From contig NZ_CP089096.1 in assembly GCF_021172165.1 (NCBI RefSeq), forward strand, positions 930,001 to 994,000: a stretch of 64,000 bases of DNA, written 5' to 3'. The position numbers and the translations under genes were made by a program. Under the pieces are notes generated by a model that searched no databases, was not told the DNA's origin, and saw only the letters and a program-made list of their open reading frames with translations. This stretch comes from Flavobacterium channae (GTDB lineage: Bacteria; Bacteroidota; Bacteroidia; Flavobacteriales; Flavobacteriaceae). Shown here piece by piece: positions 53,759 to 62,269 of this stretch (position 1 is the first letter of the stretch; each line of letters begins with the position of its first letter).

Positions 53759-53922
53759 GGCTAACGTTTTGAGGCTTTAAGAAGTGGCTAAAATTTGTCA
53801 CTGTCCATTACAAATATACCGAAAAGGATTTTAAGAAAAACTTTACTTCGAAGAAGAAATGCAAACACAGACTCTTCCTATTATGAACCGGCGTTAGCCA
53901 TTTCTTAAAACCGCTGTTAGCA
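53759..53922. repeat. attC-like site Q, last of the second array
   Basis: GGCTAAC to GTTAGCA, arms GAGGCTTTAAGAAGTGGC and GCCATTTCTTAAAACCGC. Same subtype as site C. Contains CAAATATA. Confidence 0.88.
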
Positions 53923-53926
53923 ACAG

Positions 53927-54724
53927 TTAAATTAGACCTCTTGCTTTTAAATCAGTCATTATTTCATTTACAGTTTTTATACAAAGAGAAAGTAAATCTT
54001 GAGCTTCATCAGATGAATATGTTAATTGAGGATGTTGGGTTTTATTCCTGTAATATTTACGAATACTTCCAATATTAATCATTAAGTGTTCAGATGGGTG
54101 TGGTGTAATTGTATTGGCAGTGATTGCATTTTTTAAAGCAGTTTCAAATGTTCCCCATGTATCATTTTCAGTGGGAGTTATTGAAAGTGTTAAACTATAA
54201 TACCATTTTAATACATCTTCTGTTCCTCTTAGAGAGTGAAATGCACAGGCAGTATATCTATCAAAAGCTAAACATAATCCACTTTCTTTAAAATCATATT
54301 GTGCAATAGTTGGGAGTGCTTCGTAATAACATTTATTAAAGAGTTTGTCGATATTTTCTGTTAAAATTTCATTTGAATGCCTTTTTTCGTCTAATATATA
54401 CCCAATTTTTGTACCAAGTTCCGCATCTAAAACAGTATCTATTTTTAAAACTTTGGAATTAAGTGAGTCATGCAAAGTCTTATCGACCGTTAGTGATTTA
54501 GTTTTTGCTGCTTTCGCTAATTTTTTTAATTTTTCAATTTCAACATTAAGTTTTGTCTGTTTAATTGCATTCTTTGTGACGTTTAAATGTAAATCATCGA
54601 TAAATTCTAGATATTCTTCAAATCTTCCAAAAAGTACTTCATTACTTAAATTTATGTTATTGTCATGAAGAATTCTGTAGTTGAAACCAAATCTATAGTA
54701 TTGAAATATTGTTATTTTATCCAT
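53927..54724 (-). CDS. Cassette protein, possible HEPN-like
   Basis: A 265-residue, all-helical soluble protein. Near the C-terminus SIRKYYRNKTQHPQ contains Arg-Asn-Lys-Thr-Gln-His, an R-x4-H arrangement as in HEPN nucleases, followed by a helix. The centre has YTACAFHSLRGTEDVLKWYY. A coiled coil is likely at ~50-75. Family not certain. Single-gene cassette between sites Q and R. Confidence 0.62.
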   Translation of the reverse strand: MDKITIFQYYRFGFNYRILHDNNINLSNEVLFGRFEEYLEFIDDLHLNVTKNAIKQTKLNVEIEKLKKLAKAAKTKSLTVDKTLHDSLNSKVLKIDTVLDAELGTKIGYILDEKRHSNEILTENIDKLFNKCYYEALPTIAQYDFKESGLCLAFDRYTACAFHSLRGTEDVLKWYYSLTLSITPTENDTWGTFETALKNAITANTITPHPSEHLMINIGSIRKYYRNKTQHPQLTYSSDEAQDLLSLCIKTVNEIMTDLKARGLI

Positions 54725-54742
54725 TTCGTTTTTTTTAATTGT

Positions 54743-54880
54743 TGCTAACGTTCTGCGGCTTAAAAATGTGGCGAAAATGCAACACCAAGCCTTTACAAAT
54801 ATACATAAAACTTTAAATTGAGCAACTTCGCCATTTCAAAAATTCCCGAAACTAGCCATATTTTTAAACCGCTGTTGTAT
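54743..54880. repeat. attC-like site R
   Basis: TGCTAAC to GTTGTAT, arms TGCGGCTTAAAAATGTGGCG and GCCATATTTTTAAACCGC. Left end GTTGCTAAC is the inverse of GTTAGCAAC at site Q. Close relative of site Y. Confidence 0.9.
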
Positions 54881-55140
54881 ACAGTATAATATTTTCGGAA
54901 CTTAAAAACTCAACGCAACGTTTATCCGCAAAGTTCGGATTGTCACGCAAAGCATATTTTCACGCAACGTTTAGTTTCAGGTTTTAGTTTCACAGCGAAT
55001 TTTCCCGAAAACGTAATTTCAACACAAAGTTTATCGACAAAGTTCGGTTCAGTTTTAAATTTTCACGTAAGATTTTCGGTAATAATTATTCAGAAAAAAT
55101 AGGAGAGAAGCGTTCAGCGTAAGTTCGGAAAATATATTGT
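54881..55140. other. Gene-less cassette, copy 1
   Basis: About 260 bp between sites R and S with no open frame of useful length. It contains repeated CGCAAAGTTCGG, CACGCAACGTTT and CGACAAAGTTCGG units. Its ends GTTGTATACA / TGTATACAAC are perfect inverts. Nearly the same sequence recurs at 62018-62269. Confidence 0.75.
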
Positions 55141-55275
55141 ATACAACGTTTTGCAGCTACAAGAAGTTGCGTACTTCATTAACTGTCAATTACAAATATA
55201 GACAAAACTTTGATTCAACAATTATCAATTCTGATAAATCCCATGCCTAGCAATTTCTTGTAACTGCTGTTGTGT
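55141..55275. repeat. attC-like site S
   Basis: ATACAAC to GTTGTGT, arms TGCAGCTACAAGAAGTTGCG and GCAATTTCTTGTAACTGC. Contains CAAATATA. Confidence 0.88.
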
Positions 55276-55293
55276 GCTGTTTTTTTTCTTTTT

Positions 55294-55935
55294 TTATTCT
55301 TTCTTTAAACCAACAGCATCTTTTCTGATTTCTGTCAGCCAAGTTTTTTTATATTTCTTTTTAAGATATTTAAAAGTTAATTTATTGTATTTTTTTAAAT
55401 AATCGTTTTTGTAACTACCAATCAAAGAATATTTTACATTATATTTTTGTTCAAATTCTAAATCTACTTTGTTTAAATCGTATGAAGTCAATTCCGAAAC
55501 AAAAATGAGAAAAACATTGTTTTTAGCATTCTTCTTAAAATTGTATTTTGGATTTTCTGCGTTTTCAATATCTTTTTTTGATACTGTTGTTGTTGCTTCA
55601 AGTCTTTTCGGTTTTGGATAATATGCAGGACCAAAAACTACTTCTATTTCTTCTTCTTCCTCTAATTCAATATTTATTTCTGTTTTATCAACTTTAACTT
55701 TCTGCATTATCATTCCTACGTGACTAAAAACTAAAGTATCATTTAATGTAGTTTTTAGTGAATATTTTCCATCAAAATCAGTTGTTATTCCATTTTGTGT
55801 TTTATTAATAAGAACTTTTGCTCCGGCAAGTGGTTCGCCTGTTTTTGCATCAGTAACATTACCACTTACAACAATTACTTGCCCAAAAGACAAAATAGAA
55901 TAAAATAAAATTGATATGTAAATGATTTTTTTCAT
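55294..55935 (-). CDS. Secreted protein with carboxypeptidase-regulatory-like domain
   Basis: A 213-residue protein. Signal peptide (MKKIIYISILFYSILSFG), then a CarboxypepD_reg-like beta domain at ~20-90 (VSGNVTDAKTGEPLAGAKVLI, TTDFDGKYSL), the N-terminal module of SusC/TonB receptors. No barrel follows; the rest is Lys-rich. Second gene of a two-gene cassette between S and T. Confidence 0.8.
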   Translation of the reverse strand: MKKIIYISILFYSILSFGQVIVVSGNVTDAKTGEPLAGAKVLINKTQNGITTDFDGKYSLKTTLNDTLVFSHVGMIMQKVKVDKTEINIELEEEEEIEVVFGPAYYPKPKRLEATTTVSKKDIENAENPKYNFKKNAKNNVFLIFVSELTSYDLNKVDLEFEQKYNVKYSLIGSYKNDYLKKYNKLTFKYLKKKYKKTWLTEIRKDAVGLKKE

Positions 55936-55943
55936 CTATTAAA

Positions 55944-57635
55944 TTATTGTTTGATTTCTTTATCTAAAATCAATATCTCGTCTTCGCTACTGAGATATAC
56001 TTTAAAATGATGTTCACTAACAACTATTTTTAATTTATGTAAATAATTTTTATATATTGTGATGTCGTTGAACTTTGCATCATTTGAAAATCTTCCAGAC
56101 AAATATATTTCTAAATCAAAATCTCTTTTTTCAAATTGTATATTTTCAATATAAAATTCTACCTTATTTTTTATTTTAATATTTTTTTGAAAATCATAAG
56201 ATACTAATATTTTTTTGGGAAATTCAATGCAAATAGCATTCTCAGAAATTTCTCTGTCGTTGGCTCGATATGACTTAATTTTAAATTTATTGTAATTATA
56301 TTTTAATATAATATTTGAATTTAAAAAATTAAATTTTTCAATTTTAGAATTTATTTCAAAACCACTTTTGTTACTGGAGCCATCAAATCCATGTGACTTA
56401 TAACTTTGAATTGATAAATTATTCATGACTCTACTCAACTCTTTTACAAAATAATTTAAACCTTTGTGTAAAATATATGAGCGATCATCAAAAAAATCAT
56501 AGAACTTTTCTGGAGTTAAAATGGTGTCTTTTTGTATAAAATTTTTTGGACTAAATGGAGTATCGTTTATTATAATTAATTTTTTATTTAGTTCCTTTTC
56601 TAATTTTTTTATTCCCTCATAGTCTTCATCTGTATATTCATTAGAACTTGTAATTGCATATCCGTTTTCTGCATCTATATCGTTATATTTTATGTTACCA
56701 TCAAAAAGATTTTCATTAACCAGTGTCTCAGAATTATCATCTTTTATAATTAGTATTCTATTATCAATAGTTTCATTTCTTTTAATTGAATAGTTTATTA
56801 ACCATAAATTCCCATAATTTGTATCATATAACTTTACAACCTTATTTTCTTTAAAAACATTTAAAATATCAACTATATTATCATTATCATTATTATTATT
56901 ATTAGATATGTTTTGATTATAATTATAAAGCTTTTTTATGTCTGTTGATTTGATTTTAAATTCTTTTTCTAAATTAATTTCTTTAATAATTTTTCCATTC
57001 GGACTGTATAAACCATAATGTCCTACTAATTCTTTCATTGGATAGTCATAATAATAGCTGTAAATCATTCTAACTTTGCCATTGTTATAATAATTAATAA
57101 CTGTTTTTATTTCATCTTCATACTCACTTGTATAAATTATGCTTAGTGGTGTAAATTTGATTGTTTCTTTATCTGTATTTAGTGCGATTTTTATAACTAA
57201 ATTATCGTTGAACTTTAGTATTATGACATTTTTGTCTCTGAAAAAACTTGATTTTGACATATTAAAATCACAATATTTTGTTTTTGGTAGAACTTTGAGT
57301 AATGTTTTTTTTAATTTATTCTCATTTTCAGTTACACCATATTTTGATAAAAGTATTTTGTCTCTTTCAAATTCGTTTCCTAAAGTGTCTAATGTTGATG
57401 AATTTAACGCATCTAAATAACCTTTATATGAATTACAATAATTAATTATATCGGATTTTAACTGTGATATTGTTTTAAATTTTAATTGATATTTTTTGTA
57501 ATCTATAATTGGTGATTTACCATATCTTGATTCAATTTGCCCAATAATTGATTCATCAAGACATTCTTTCTGCCCAAAACCATAAATGGATAAAAAGTAG
57601 ATAATAAACAATAAAATTTTATTTAAATATTTCAT
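55944..57635 (-). CDS. Large secreted cassette protein, unknown
   Basis: A ~563-residue protein starting at ATG 57635 (MKYLNKILLFIIYFLSIYG, signal peptide). The body is Asn/Lys/Ile-rich, with a poly-Asn tract near the middle and YYNNGKVRMIYSYYYDYP resembling MORN/antitoxin-like repeats. Very AT-rich. It precedes the CarboxypepD-like gene by 8 bp, so both products probably act in the envelope. Family not recognised. Confidence 0.6.
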   Translation of the reverse strand: MKYLNKILLFIIYFLSIYGFGQKECLDESIIGQIESRYGKSPIIDYKKYQLKFKTISQLKSDIINYCNSYKGYLDALNSSTLDTLGNEFERDKILLSKYGVTENENKLKKTLLKVLPKTKYCDFNMSKSSFFRDKNVIILKFNDNLVIKIALNTDKETIKFTPLSIIYTSEYEDEIKTVINYYNNGKVRMIYSYYYDYPMKELVGHYGLYSPNGKIIKEINLEKEFKIKSTDIKKLYNYNQNISNNNNNDNDNIVDILNVFKENKVVKLYDTNYGNLWLINYSIKRNETIDNRILIIKDDNSETLVNENLFDGNIKYNDIDAENGYAITSSNEYTDEDYEGIKKLEKELNKKLIIINDTPFSPKNFIQKDTILTPEKFYDFFDDRSYILHKGLNYFVKELSRVMNNLSIQSYKSHGFDGSSNKSGFEINSKIEKFNFLNSNIILKYNYNKFKIKSYRANDREISENAICIEFPKKILVSYDFQKNIKIKNKVEFYIENIQFEKRDFDLEIYLSGRFSNDAKFNDITIYKNYLHKLKIVVSEHHFKVYLSSEDEILILDKEIKQ

Positions 57636-57658
57636 ATTTAAGTGTTTCGGTAAAATAG

Positions 57659-57791
57659 CACACAACGTTTCGCGCAGTTACGCAGGAGCGGAAAAGCGGA
57701 CTGAGTACTCTCTGCCAAGATAAGACTTTCTTCGTGAAGAAAAAACGTCCGGCCACGAAAAACCAGCTCTTGCTTAACTGCGCTGTTAGCT
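57659..57791. repeat. attC-like site T
   Basis: GCACAAC to GTTAGCT, arms TTTCGCGCAGTTACGCAGGAG and TCTTGCTTAACTGCGC. Left end AGCACACAAC is the inverse of GTTGTGTGCT at site S. Confidence 0.88.
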
Positions 57792-57803
57792 GCTGCCCTT
57801 AGT

Positions 57804-58277
57804 TCAGATAAAGTCATAAACATATGTTTCAATTTCTTTCTCTGTCAATGATTTTTCAATTAATGGTTCTATTTTGTCCCAAGTTCCACCAGCAAGTCCA
57901 CAACCGATTCTTGGCATGTGCACGGAAGCATTTTTGTCTGAAGCAAATTTTCCAATGAATTCAAGTCCGGTTAAAACTGCATCATAACGAATTGGTGCGT
58001 TTCCCTTTTCATCTTTGTTGATTTTATGCTGTCCGATTAAATTTGCAATCCAAAGCTTATCTTCGACTTGTACAAACTGAACTTGACCAAGTTTGAAATT
58101 TTCTTTAGTCTTAAACCATTCTCTATATTTTAGTTCTGGTTCTGCCCAACGTTTAGAAATTGCCATTACAAATCCTTTTCCCCAACCGCCAATGTCATTG
58201 CAAATGTGAACAATGATTTTATTTCCGTCAGTTTTGGGATTTGTTGCATCACCAGTTAAATAGTTCACTTTTGCCAT
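57804..58277 (-). CDS. Macro-domain protein (ADP-ribose binding/hydrolase)
   Basis: A 157-residue stand-alone macro domain: VNYLTGDATNPKTDGNKIIVHICND, GWGKGFVMAIS, and MPRIGCGLAGGTWDKIEPLIEK, the ligand loops of Appr-1''-p/OAADPr hydrolases (ALC1/Poa1p-like). It would bind or hydrolyse ADP-ribose derivatives. Its start overlaps the end of the 89-residue gene by 13 bp, implying joint action. Confidence 0.9.
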   Translation of the reverse strand: MAKVNYLTGDATNPKTDGNKIIVHICNDIGGWGKGFVMAISKRWAEPELKYREWFKTKENFKLGQVQFVQVEDKLWIANLIGQHKINKDEKGNAPIRYDAVLTGLEFIGKFASDKNASVHMPRIGCGLAGGTWDKIEPLIEKSLTEKEIETYVYDFI

Positions 58278-58534
58278 TGATATTCAAAATCGCTTTTATT
58301 TATCTCAAAATTTTTGAATTCAGAAACCTCAATTGGTTGGTCAGCAAGAAATCCGAATTCGTCTTCTAAGAATTGTTTGCTATACTTTAGTTTTTTTCCA
58401 TTTTTATAAACTTCTATTTGTCTAAGTATTTCTCCGTTCTGATCAATTTCAAAGTAATAATCGCAAGTTCCCCATTTCTCGGAATTTTCAAATCGGATTT
58501 CGTCAAAATGCCTTTTGTAATAGTGTGTTTTCAT
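58265..58534 (-). CDS. Small partner protein of the macro-domain gene
   Basis: An 89-residue soluble protein (TCDYYFEIDQNGEILRQIEVYKNGKKLKY has a DUF6881-like look, weak). It precedes and overlaps the macro gene in a two-gene cassette between sites T and U. Function unknown; an ADP-ribosylation-linked pair is conceivable. Confidence 0.55.
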   Translation of the reverse strand: MKTHYYKRHFDEIRFENSEKWGTCDYYFEIDQNGEILRQIEVYKNGKKLKYSKQFLEDEFGFLADQPIEVSEFKNFEINKSDFEYQWQK

Positions 58535-58542
58535 AGGGTTGC

Positions 58543-58707
58543 AGCTAACGTCCCGCCGGCTTTGTGAAGGCGGGGATTTTTGTTACTTATGTTTACAAAT
58601 ATACCGAAAAGCCTGAAAGAAAAAAGTTGAAAGATTGCAGAGAAGTGCAAACACTGACCTTTACCGATAAATCCTAAAACCCCGCTTTCACAAAACCGCT
58701 GTTAGTA
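58543..58707. repeat. attC-like site U
   Basis: AGCTAAC to GTTAGTA. Left end GCAGCTAAC is the inverse of GTTAGCTGC at site T. From 58547 identical to site I. Confidence 0.9.
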
Positions 58708-58711
58708 GCCG

Positions 58712-59620
58712 TTATAATTTTCCTTCTTCAGAAATTTTATTGATTACTAAAATTGGAAATCGTCTAGGTGTAAATATGTCCCATCCAAAAAAGAAGAATA
58801 AAATCAACGGAGTCCTAGTAATATTCTTTAAGCGTGAACCACTACTAGAGCCAAATATGAAGTTTGGTAATTGATATTTACCGCAAATTTCTACCATTTT
58901 TTTTATAAGTGAATTCCAGTCTCCTGTTTTACTTGTATCAAAATCTTGACCATCTCTACCTGAAATCATGCCCATAATCAAATCTCCTAATGAATCATTG
59001 CATACAGCAGTATGAGAGGGCTCTCCTACATACCATTTTTTTTGGTAGAAACCAGCAAATTTGGCATTTGGCTTTGTTCTATCTAAATTGACATTTGTCA
59101 ATAATGGATTTGTTGATTTGGATGTTTGATATAAATCAAATTCAGGCCATTTGCTCAATAATGCTAGTTCCTTACTAGTTGAATTGACTTTGCTTGAATA
59201 AATTTGGCCTATAGGAACTAATGGAAAAGCCTTGTCAGCAATTTTTGCTTGAACTATTGCAGCTCTATTTTGTATTGCATTATTTTGAATTCCTTTATCA
59301 GTGGAGAATTTGTTGTTATGAGTATAAATTAAAAGTAAATCTCCTAATTCCATTTTTCCAGTTATTCGATTTCCATTTATATCATTTATAGTGCTAGTAA
59401 ATTTAGCAAGTGGAATTTTATCAATCCAGCCACAACTAACCTCAAATCTCTCCTTATAATATGGTTCATTTCGGCTATTAATATTTAAAATTGTTTCTAA
59501 ATCTTCTAAAAATTTATTCTTAAATAGTTTTGAAAGCGCAGCAAGCTCACCATAGTTTCCAGATAAATATTGTTTCTCTACTAAATTATTAATTGCTTGA
59601 ATTTGTTGTGTTAAGGTCAT
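58712..59620 (-). CDS. Possible PD-(D/E)xK-type cassette protein, copy 2
   Basis: Identical to the 36065-36973 gene; the 1099-bp identity (58547-59645 = 35900-36998) spans exactly one cassette including its attC. The frame stays open upstream through site V (to 59749), but ATG 59620 is the shared start. Features ELGDLLLIY and IVQAKIAD suggest a nuclease core; unproven. Confidence 0.65.
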   Translation of the reverse strand: MTLTQQIQAINNLVEKQYLSGNYGELAALSKLFKNKFLEDLETILNINSRNEPYYKERFEVSCGWIDKIPLAKFTSTINDINGNRITGKMELGDLLLIYTHNNKFSTDKGIQNNAIQNRAAIVQAKIADKAFPLVPIGQIYSSKVNSTSKELALLSKWPEFDLYQTSKSTNPLLTNVNLDRTKPNAKFAGFYQKKWYVGEPSHTAVCNDSLGDLIMGMISGRDGQDFDTSKTGDWNSLIKKMVEICGKYQLPNFIFGSSSGSRLKNITRTPLILFFFFGWDIFTPRRFPILVINKISEEGKL

Positions 59621-59637
59621 AGTTTTGAAATAATGGC

Positions 59638-59765
59638 TACTAACGGTCGAAGGCTTTGTGTTCGGCGTTAGAAATTCGGCAGAATTTCGGACGATGAACC
59701 AAGCCGATACAAATACAAAAGAATTATTCACCAAGCCTAACGCTGACACAAAACCTTTGTTAGCG
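59638..59765. repeat. attC-like site V
   Basis: TACTAAC to GTTAGCG, arms GAAGGCTTTGTGTTCGGCG and CGCTGACACAAAACCTT. Left end is the inverse of the right end of U. Confidence 0.85.
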
Positions 59766-59787
59766 GTTCGGTTTAATTTTAGACAAA

Positions 59788-60153
59788 ATGAGAAAAATAA
59801 AATTTAGAATTTGGAATGGTTCAGATATGAAATACCCAACAAATTTACAAGTTTATAACAATTTGGAATTACATACTGGATACGCAAAAGATTATGACGA
59901 TAAAGGAAATTTAATACCTCGAAATATATTCAAATGTGTTTTGATGCAGTTTACCGGATTAACAGCAAAAAACGATATTGATATTTATGAAGGAGATGTT
60001 TTGGAATTACCAAACGGAACAATAGGAATTGTAGAATGGTTTGAATGCGGTTTTGTTTTAAGATTAAAGAATGAAACTGTTTGGCAAAATCTACTTTTCA
60101 ATGTAGCTAATCATTACTCCGTAGTTGGGAATATTTACGAACGACAAAACTGA
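59788..60153 (+). CDS. YopX-family protein
   Basis: A 121-residue YopX-type protein: MRKIKFRIWNGSDMKYP start, VLMQFTGLTAKNDIDIYEGDVL and HYSVVGNIYE end. YopX proteins are small beta-rich phage proteins of unknown role. It is encoded on the plus strand, opposite to most cassette genes, between sites V and W, and so is inverted in the array. Confidence 0.87.
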   Translation: MRKIKFRIWNGSDMKYPTNLQVYNNLELHTGYAKDYDDKGNLIPRNIFKCVLMQFTGLTAKNDIDIYEGDVLELPNGTIGIVEWFECGFVLRLKNETVWQNLLFNVANHYSVVGNIYERQN

Positions 60154-60154
60154 C

Positions 60155-60286
60155 CGCTAACGGTTCTCGGCTTGGCGATGTGGCGGATTTTTAGCACAAA
60201 AGTTCAATAGGATTACTGCTGTTGAACCTTGCACTAATGTATCACAGAAGCACTTCAGCCGCCATATTGCCAAACCGATGTTAGCG
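60155..60286. repeat. attC-like site W
   Basis: CGCTAAC to GTTAGCG, near-perfect arms CTCGGCTTGGCGATGTGGCGG and CCGCCATATTGCCAAACCGA. GTTAGGCG follows directly after the right core. Confidence 0.9.
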
Positions 60287-60337
60287 GTTAGGCGTTCTTC
60301 TAGTTTATTCAATTTCAGTTTTTGTCTGTTGTCAAGA

Positions 60338-60802
60338 TTAGTCTATTGCTTCCCAAAGTTGAATTTTGTTTCCTTCTCCGTCAAGAATATGGATAAATTT
60401 TCCATAATCATATGTTTCCATTTTATCCACAATGGTTACGCCTTCTTTTTTCAATTCTTCAACAAGTGCTTCCAAGTTTTCTACTCGGTAATTTATCATA
60501 AAATCCTTGTCAAAGTATTTTGAGTCTTGTGCAAATGGTGTCCATTGCGTTTGAGCTTTTGTTGTGCTGTCTGCTTTTTCATACCACTCAAATGTTGCAC
60601 CATATGGGTTTGTATCAAGTCCAAGGTGTTTTTGATACCATTCTGTTGTCGCTTTTGGGTCTTTGCATTTGAAAAATACGCCCCCAATTCCTGTTACTCT
60701 TTTCATTTTGTTGTCTTTATTTATTGTTGTTACTGATTTAAATGCGAAACCAAGAAAAAAGGTTGTCGCAAGTGTCAAAGTTATTAAAATTGGTCTCTTC
60801 AT
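60338..60802 (-). CDS. Exported VOC-family protein
   Basis: About 154 residues from ATG 60802 (MKRPILITLTLATTFFLG, signal-like) with a VOC domain: VTGIGGVFFKCKDPKATTEWYQKHLG, WTPFAQDSKYF, FMINYRVENLEALVEEL and HILDGEGNKIQLWE. The longer frame reads through site X and is rejected. Glyoxalase- or dioxygenase-like; an unusual N-terminal signal for this family. Confidence 0.85.
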   Translation of the reverse strand: MKRPILITLTLATTFFLGFAFKSVTTINKDNKMKRVTGIGGVFFKCKDPKATTEWYQKHLGLDTNPYGATFEWYEKADSTTKAQTQWTPFAQDSKYFDKDFMINYRVENLEALVEELKKEGVTIVDKMETYDYGKFIHILDGEGNKIQLWEAID

Positions 60803-60856
60803 TTTAGTCAAATTTAATTTTATTGTCTCTTGTTTGTGTCGGTTCTCTACGCTTAC

Positions 60857-61052
60857 CGCTAACGGGAAACGCATTGGCGAAGTGGCGGATAAATTGAGCC
60901 GAAAGTTCAATTTAGCAATAACGTAGCCGATGTGTTTCCAAAGAAGCTAATTTATTAAAAAAAAGCTGAATGTGGAACACATTCGGCGGATAAAAAAGCA
61001 CGAAAGTTCAGTTTTGCACTTAACCCGCCATTTTGCCAATGCGATGTTATGT
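60857..61052. repeat. attC-like site X
   Basis: CGCTAAC to GTTATGT, ~195 bp, the longest of all. It appears to have an extended loop with extra GAATGTGGAACACATTC inverted repeat. Arms GCATTGGCGAAGTGGCGG and CCGCCATTTTGCCAATGC. Confidence 0.87.
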
Positions 61053-61064
61053 GTAGTTTTTTTG

Positions 61065-61072
61065 TATATTTG
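61065..61072 (+). promoter_or_regulatory. Promoter -7 box of catB
   Basis: TATATTTG, 12 bp after the attC core and 115 bp before the catB start; the cassette carries its own promoter. Confidence 0.6.
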
Positions 61073-61186
61073 TCAGATGAAATTATCAGATTAGCATATT
61101 TACTTTACGCAACGTATAGGAAGAGAATAGTTTAGTACTATTCTTTGTCTCCTTATTGTCTTATTGTAAATTAAATATGTTAAATA

Positions 61187-61816
61187 ATGAAAAATTTCTT
61201 CGAAAGTCCTTTTAAAGGAAAAATAATCAAAGACCACATAACTAATCCCAATATAATTTCGGGTAAATATTCTTATTATTCCGGTTATTATCACGGTCAT
61301 TCATTTGATGATTGTGCTCGTTATCTGTTTCCGGACAGGAATGATGTCGATAAACTAATTATCGGTTCTTACTGCTCAATAGGGAGTGGTGCAAGTTTCA
61401 TAATGGCAGGTAATCAAGGTCATAAATATGATTGGATTTCCAGTTTTCCATTTTTTTATATGTCTGAATTTGATGTTTTCAGTAAAAGCCAAGATGGATT
61501 TCAAAAAGCAGGAGATACAGTTGTTGGGAATGATGTTTGGATTGGTAGTGAAGCTATGATAATGCCAGGAGTTCAGATAGGAGATGGAGCTGTTATTGGC
61601 AGTCGTGCTTTGGTTACAAAAGATGTTGAACCTTATTCAATTGTAGGGGGAAATCCAGCCAAATTAATAAAAAAGAGATTTAGCGATGATGACATCCAAA
61701 AGTTGCAGGAAATGAAATGGTGGGAATGGGATGAGGAAAATCTTTTTGAAGCAATGCCAATTCTTTGTTCAAATAAAATCGATTTGTTGTACAAGTTTTT
61801 TAGAAAAATGAAATGA
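61187..61816 (+). CDS. catB: Type B chloramphenicol acetyltransferase
   Basis: A 209-residue hexapeptide-repeat (left-handed beta-helix) acetyltransferase. Segments [42 protein letters not shown] (catalytic His), [16 protein letters not shown] and [15 protein letters not shown] match CatB/XAT enzymes very closely. These acetylate chloramphenicol; relatives act on streptogramins. catB genes are classic integron cassettes in proteobacteria. Here it is on the plus strand, inverted relative to the array, between sites X and Y, with its own promoter and terminator. Confidence 0.93.
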   Translation: MKNFFESPFKGKIIKDHITNPNIISGKYSYYSGYYHGHSFDDCARYLFPDRNDVDKLIIGSYCSIGSGASFIMAGNQGHKYDWISSFPFFYMSEFDVFSKSQDGFQKAGDTVVGNDVWIGSEAMIMPGVQIGDGAVIGSRALVTKDVEPYSIVGGNPAKLIKKRFSDDDIQKLQEMKWWEWDEENLFEAMPILCSNKIDLLYKFFRKMK

Positions 61817-61823
61817 TAAAAAG

Positions 61824-61849
61824 AAGGTTCCGGAATTCGGAGCCTTTTT
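61824..61849 (+). terminator. Terminator of catB
   Basis: Stem AAGGTTCCG / CGGAGCCTT (one wobble) followed by TTTTTG. Confidence 0.8.
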
Positions 61850-61878
61850 GTTTTAACTGCGTTTGCGGCTAAAATTAC

Positions 61879-62017
61879 ACATAACGTTTCGCGGCTTAAA
61901 AATGTGGCTAAAATGCAACACCAAGCCTTCACAAATATAACCAAAACTTTAAATTAAACAACTGCGCCATTTCAGAAAATTCCGAAAACTAGCCATATTT
62001 TTAAACCGCTGTTGTAT
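61879..62017. repeat. attC-like site Y
   Basis: ACATAAC to GTTGTAT. Left end CACATAAC is the inverse of GTTATGTG at site X. Close relative of site R (shared arms GCGGCTTAAAAATGTGGC). Confidence 0.9.
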
Positions 62018-62269
62018 ACAGTATAATATTTTCGGAACTTAAAAATAAAAATCAACGCAAAGTTCGGATTGTCACGCAAAACATATTTTCACGCAACGTT
62101 TAGTTTCAGGTTTTAGTTTCATAGCGAATTTTCCCGAAAACGTAATTTCAACACAAAGTTTATCGACAAAGTTCGTTTCGGTTTTAAATTTTCACGCTAG
62201 ATTTTCGGTAATAATTATTCAGAAAAAATAGGAGAGAAGCGTTCAGCGTAAGTTCGGAAAATATATTGT
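62018..62269. other. Gene-less cassette, copy 2
   Basis: About 250 bp with no useful open frame. Nearly identical to 54881-55140 with a few substitutions and indels (e.g. AAAAATAAAAATCAACGC versus AAAAACTCAACGC). It has the same inverted ends GTTGTATACA / TGTATACAAC. Confidence 0.75.

Noticed and set aside
58712..59749. Longer 345-residue form of the duplicated cassette protein
   Set aside because: The extra N-terminus translates attC-like site V; the identical copy at 36973 lacks it.
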